Of a stretch of 64,000 bases of DNA, positions 63,481 through 64,000 are shown piece by piece. Below the pieces are notes generated by a model. It ran no database searches. It was not told where the DNA came from and saw nothing but the letters and a program-made list of their open reading frames with translations. Both the position numbers and the translations under genes were made by a program. How positions within the stretch are numbered: the first letter of the stretch is position 1; each line of letters opens with the position of its first letter. Origin of the DNA: Moheibacter lacus (GTDB taxonomy: Bacteria > Bacteroidota > Bacteroidia > Flavobacteriales > Weeksellaceae). The stretch spans positions 1,200,595-1,264,594 of the forward strand of contig NZ_JACDZE010000001.1 of assembly GCF_014042165.1 (NCBI RefSeq), written 5' to 3'.

Positions 63481-64000
63481 ATGAACACACTTGAACAAAT
63501 CCAGAATTTTAAGGGTAAATACCCTAAACAAATCTGGTCTTTATTTTTCTCCGAAATGTGGGAACGCTTCTGTTTTTACGGAATGCGCGGGATGTTGGTT
63601 TTCTTTATGATCGACCAATTAAATTTTGAAGAAACAGCAGCAAATCTTCAATACGGAGCAACGCAAGCCTTTGTTTATGCCTTTACTTTTGTAGGCGGAC
63701 TTTTTGCCGATAAAATCCTCGGATTCCGGAAATCGCTCTTCTGGGGCGGAATTTTGATGATCGTAGGAAGTTTGATTCTGGCCACAGATCCTCATCAGTT
63801 TTTCTTTTTGGGAATCGCATTTACCGTCGTTGGTACTGGATTTTTCAAACCGAATATTTCCACCATGGTCGGAAAATTATACAAATCGGACGATTCTCGT
63901 CGAGACGCCGGATTTTCGCTTTTTTATGCCGGAATCAATTTAGGTGCGCTTTTGGGTGGATATCTTTGTATTGCCATAGGGAAAGGTGAAATGCTCTCAT
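63481..64000 (+). CDS. POT family peptide transporter, copy 3, cut by window end
   Basis: The first 173 codons of a third transporter run off the window edge. It begins with ATG at 63481 and carries SEMWERFCFYGMRGML (ExxERFxFY), GLFADKILGFRKS, GTGFFKPNISTMVGKLY and FYAGINLGALLGGYL, all typical of POT/PTR2 proteins. It has its own spacing of 74 bases and a terminator-like hairpin upstream, so it may be separately controlled. Confidence 0.9.
   Translation, partial: MNTLEQIQNFKGKYPKQIWSLFFSEMWERFCFYGMRGMLVFFMIDQLNFEETAANLQYGATQAFVYAFTFVGGLFADKILGFRKSLFWGGILMIVGSLILATDPHQFFFLGIAFTVVGTGFFKPNISTMVGKLYKSDDSRRDAGFSLFYAGINLGALLGGYLCIAIGKGEMLS

Overview
The window comes from a member of the Bacteroidota, most likely Flavobacteriia. 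The evidence is a complete sprA gene (outer-membrane channel of the type IX secretion system, T9SS), a type B T9SS cargo followed by a PorP/SprF partner, a type A T9SS cargo, a short 288-residue primary sigma factor, a short NuoG without the molybdopterin part, and promoters of the Bacteroidota form TTG-19 bp-TAnnTTTG. Most genes are core chromosomal ones. The genus cannot be fixed from the sequence alone.

Layout. 1-6733 is an AT-rich accessory block: a C39-peptidase ABC exporter with its HlyD-type partner, two TonB-C-like proteins, a TPR protein and an unusually long aldo/keto reductase. It ends at the 3' side of a tRNA-Leu gene (6817-6900). 6948-17076 is housekeeping (MBL hydrolase, TerC, RecF, DUF721, YheT-type hydrolase) around a large T9SS cargo and its PorP/SprF partner. 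17119-19075 holds three tandem related secreted proteins of unknown function. 19191-26374 carries rpe, rpoD, leuS (with a long AT-rich insertion) and small genes, followed by a MITE-like element. 26645-40239 is the complete nuo (complex I) operon on the minus strand, interrupted between nuoE and nuoF by a low-GC gene resembling the SecD periplasmic P1 head. 40563-48264 has a T9SS type A cargo, rplU-rpmA, a hypothetical gene with a nine-C run, a toxin-antitoxin pair, maeB and ruvA. 48291-57643 has sprA, gcvH, a VanZ-like gene and hisS. 57814 to the window end is a peptide-use locus: a secreted S9/DPP IV peptidase followed by three POT-family peptide transporters, the last cut by the window edge.

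How it fits together. The organism respires with a 14-subunit NADH dehydrogenase, exports large surface proteins by T9SS, and appears to feed on peptides: dipeptides released by the S9 peptidase could be taken up by the adjacent proton-coupled transporters. The exporter cassette at the left end most likely secretes a small leader-bearing peptide, but no precursor gene is visible in the window.

Best candidates for new biology: the exporter/TonB-C/TPR/aldo-keto reductase cassette, the SecD-head-like gene inside the nuo operon, the three-gene secreted family, the leuS insertion, the L21-helix-hairpin-helix fusion, and the poly-C hypothetical gene. No CRISPR array, rRNA, integrase or transposase gene was seen.
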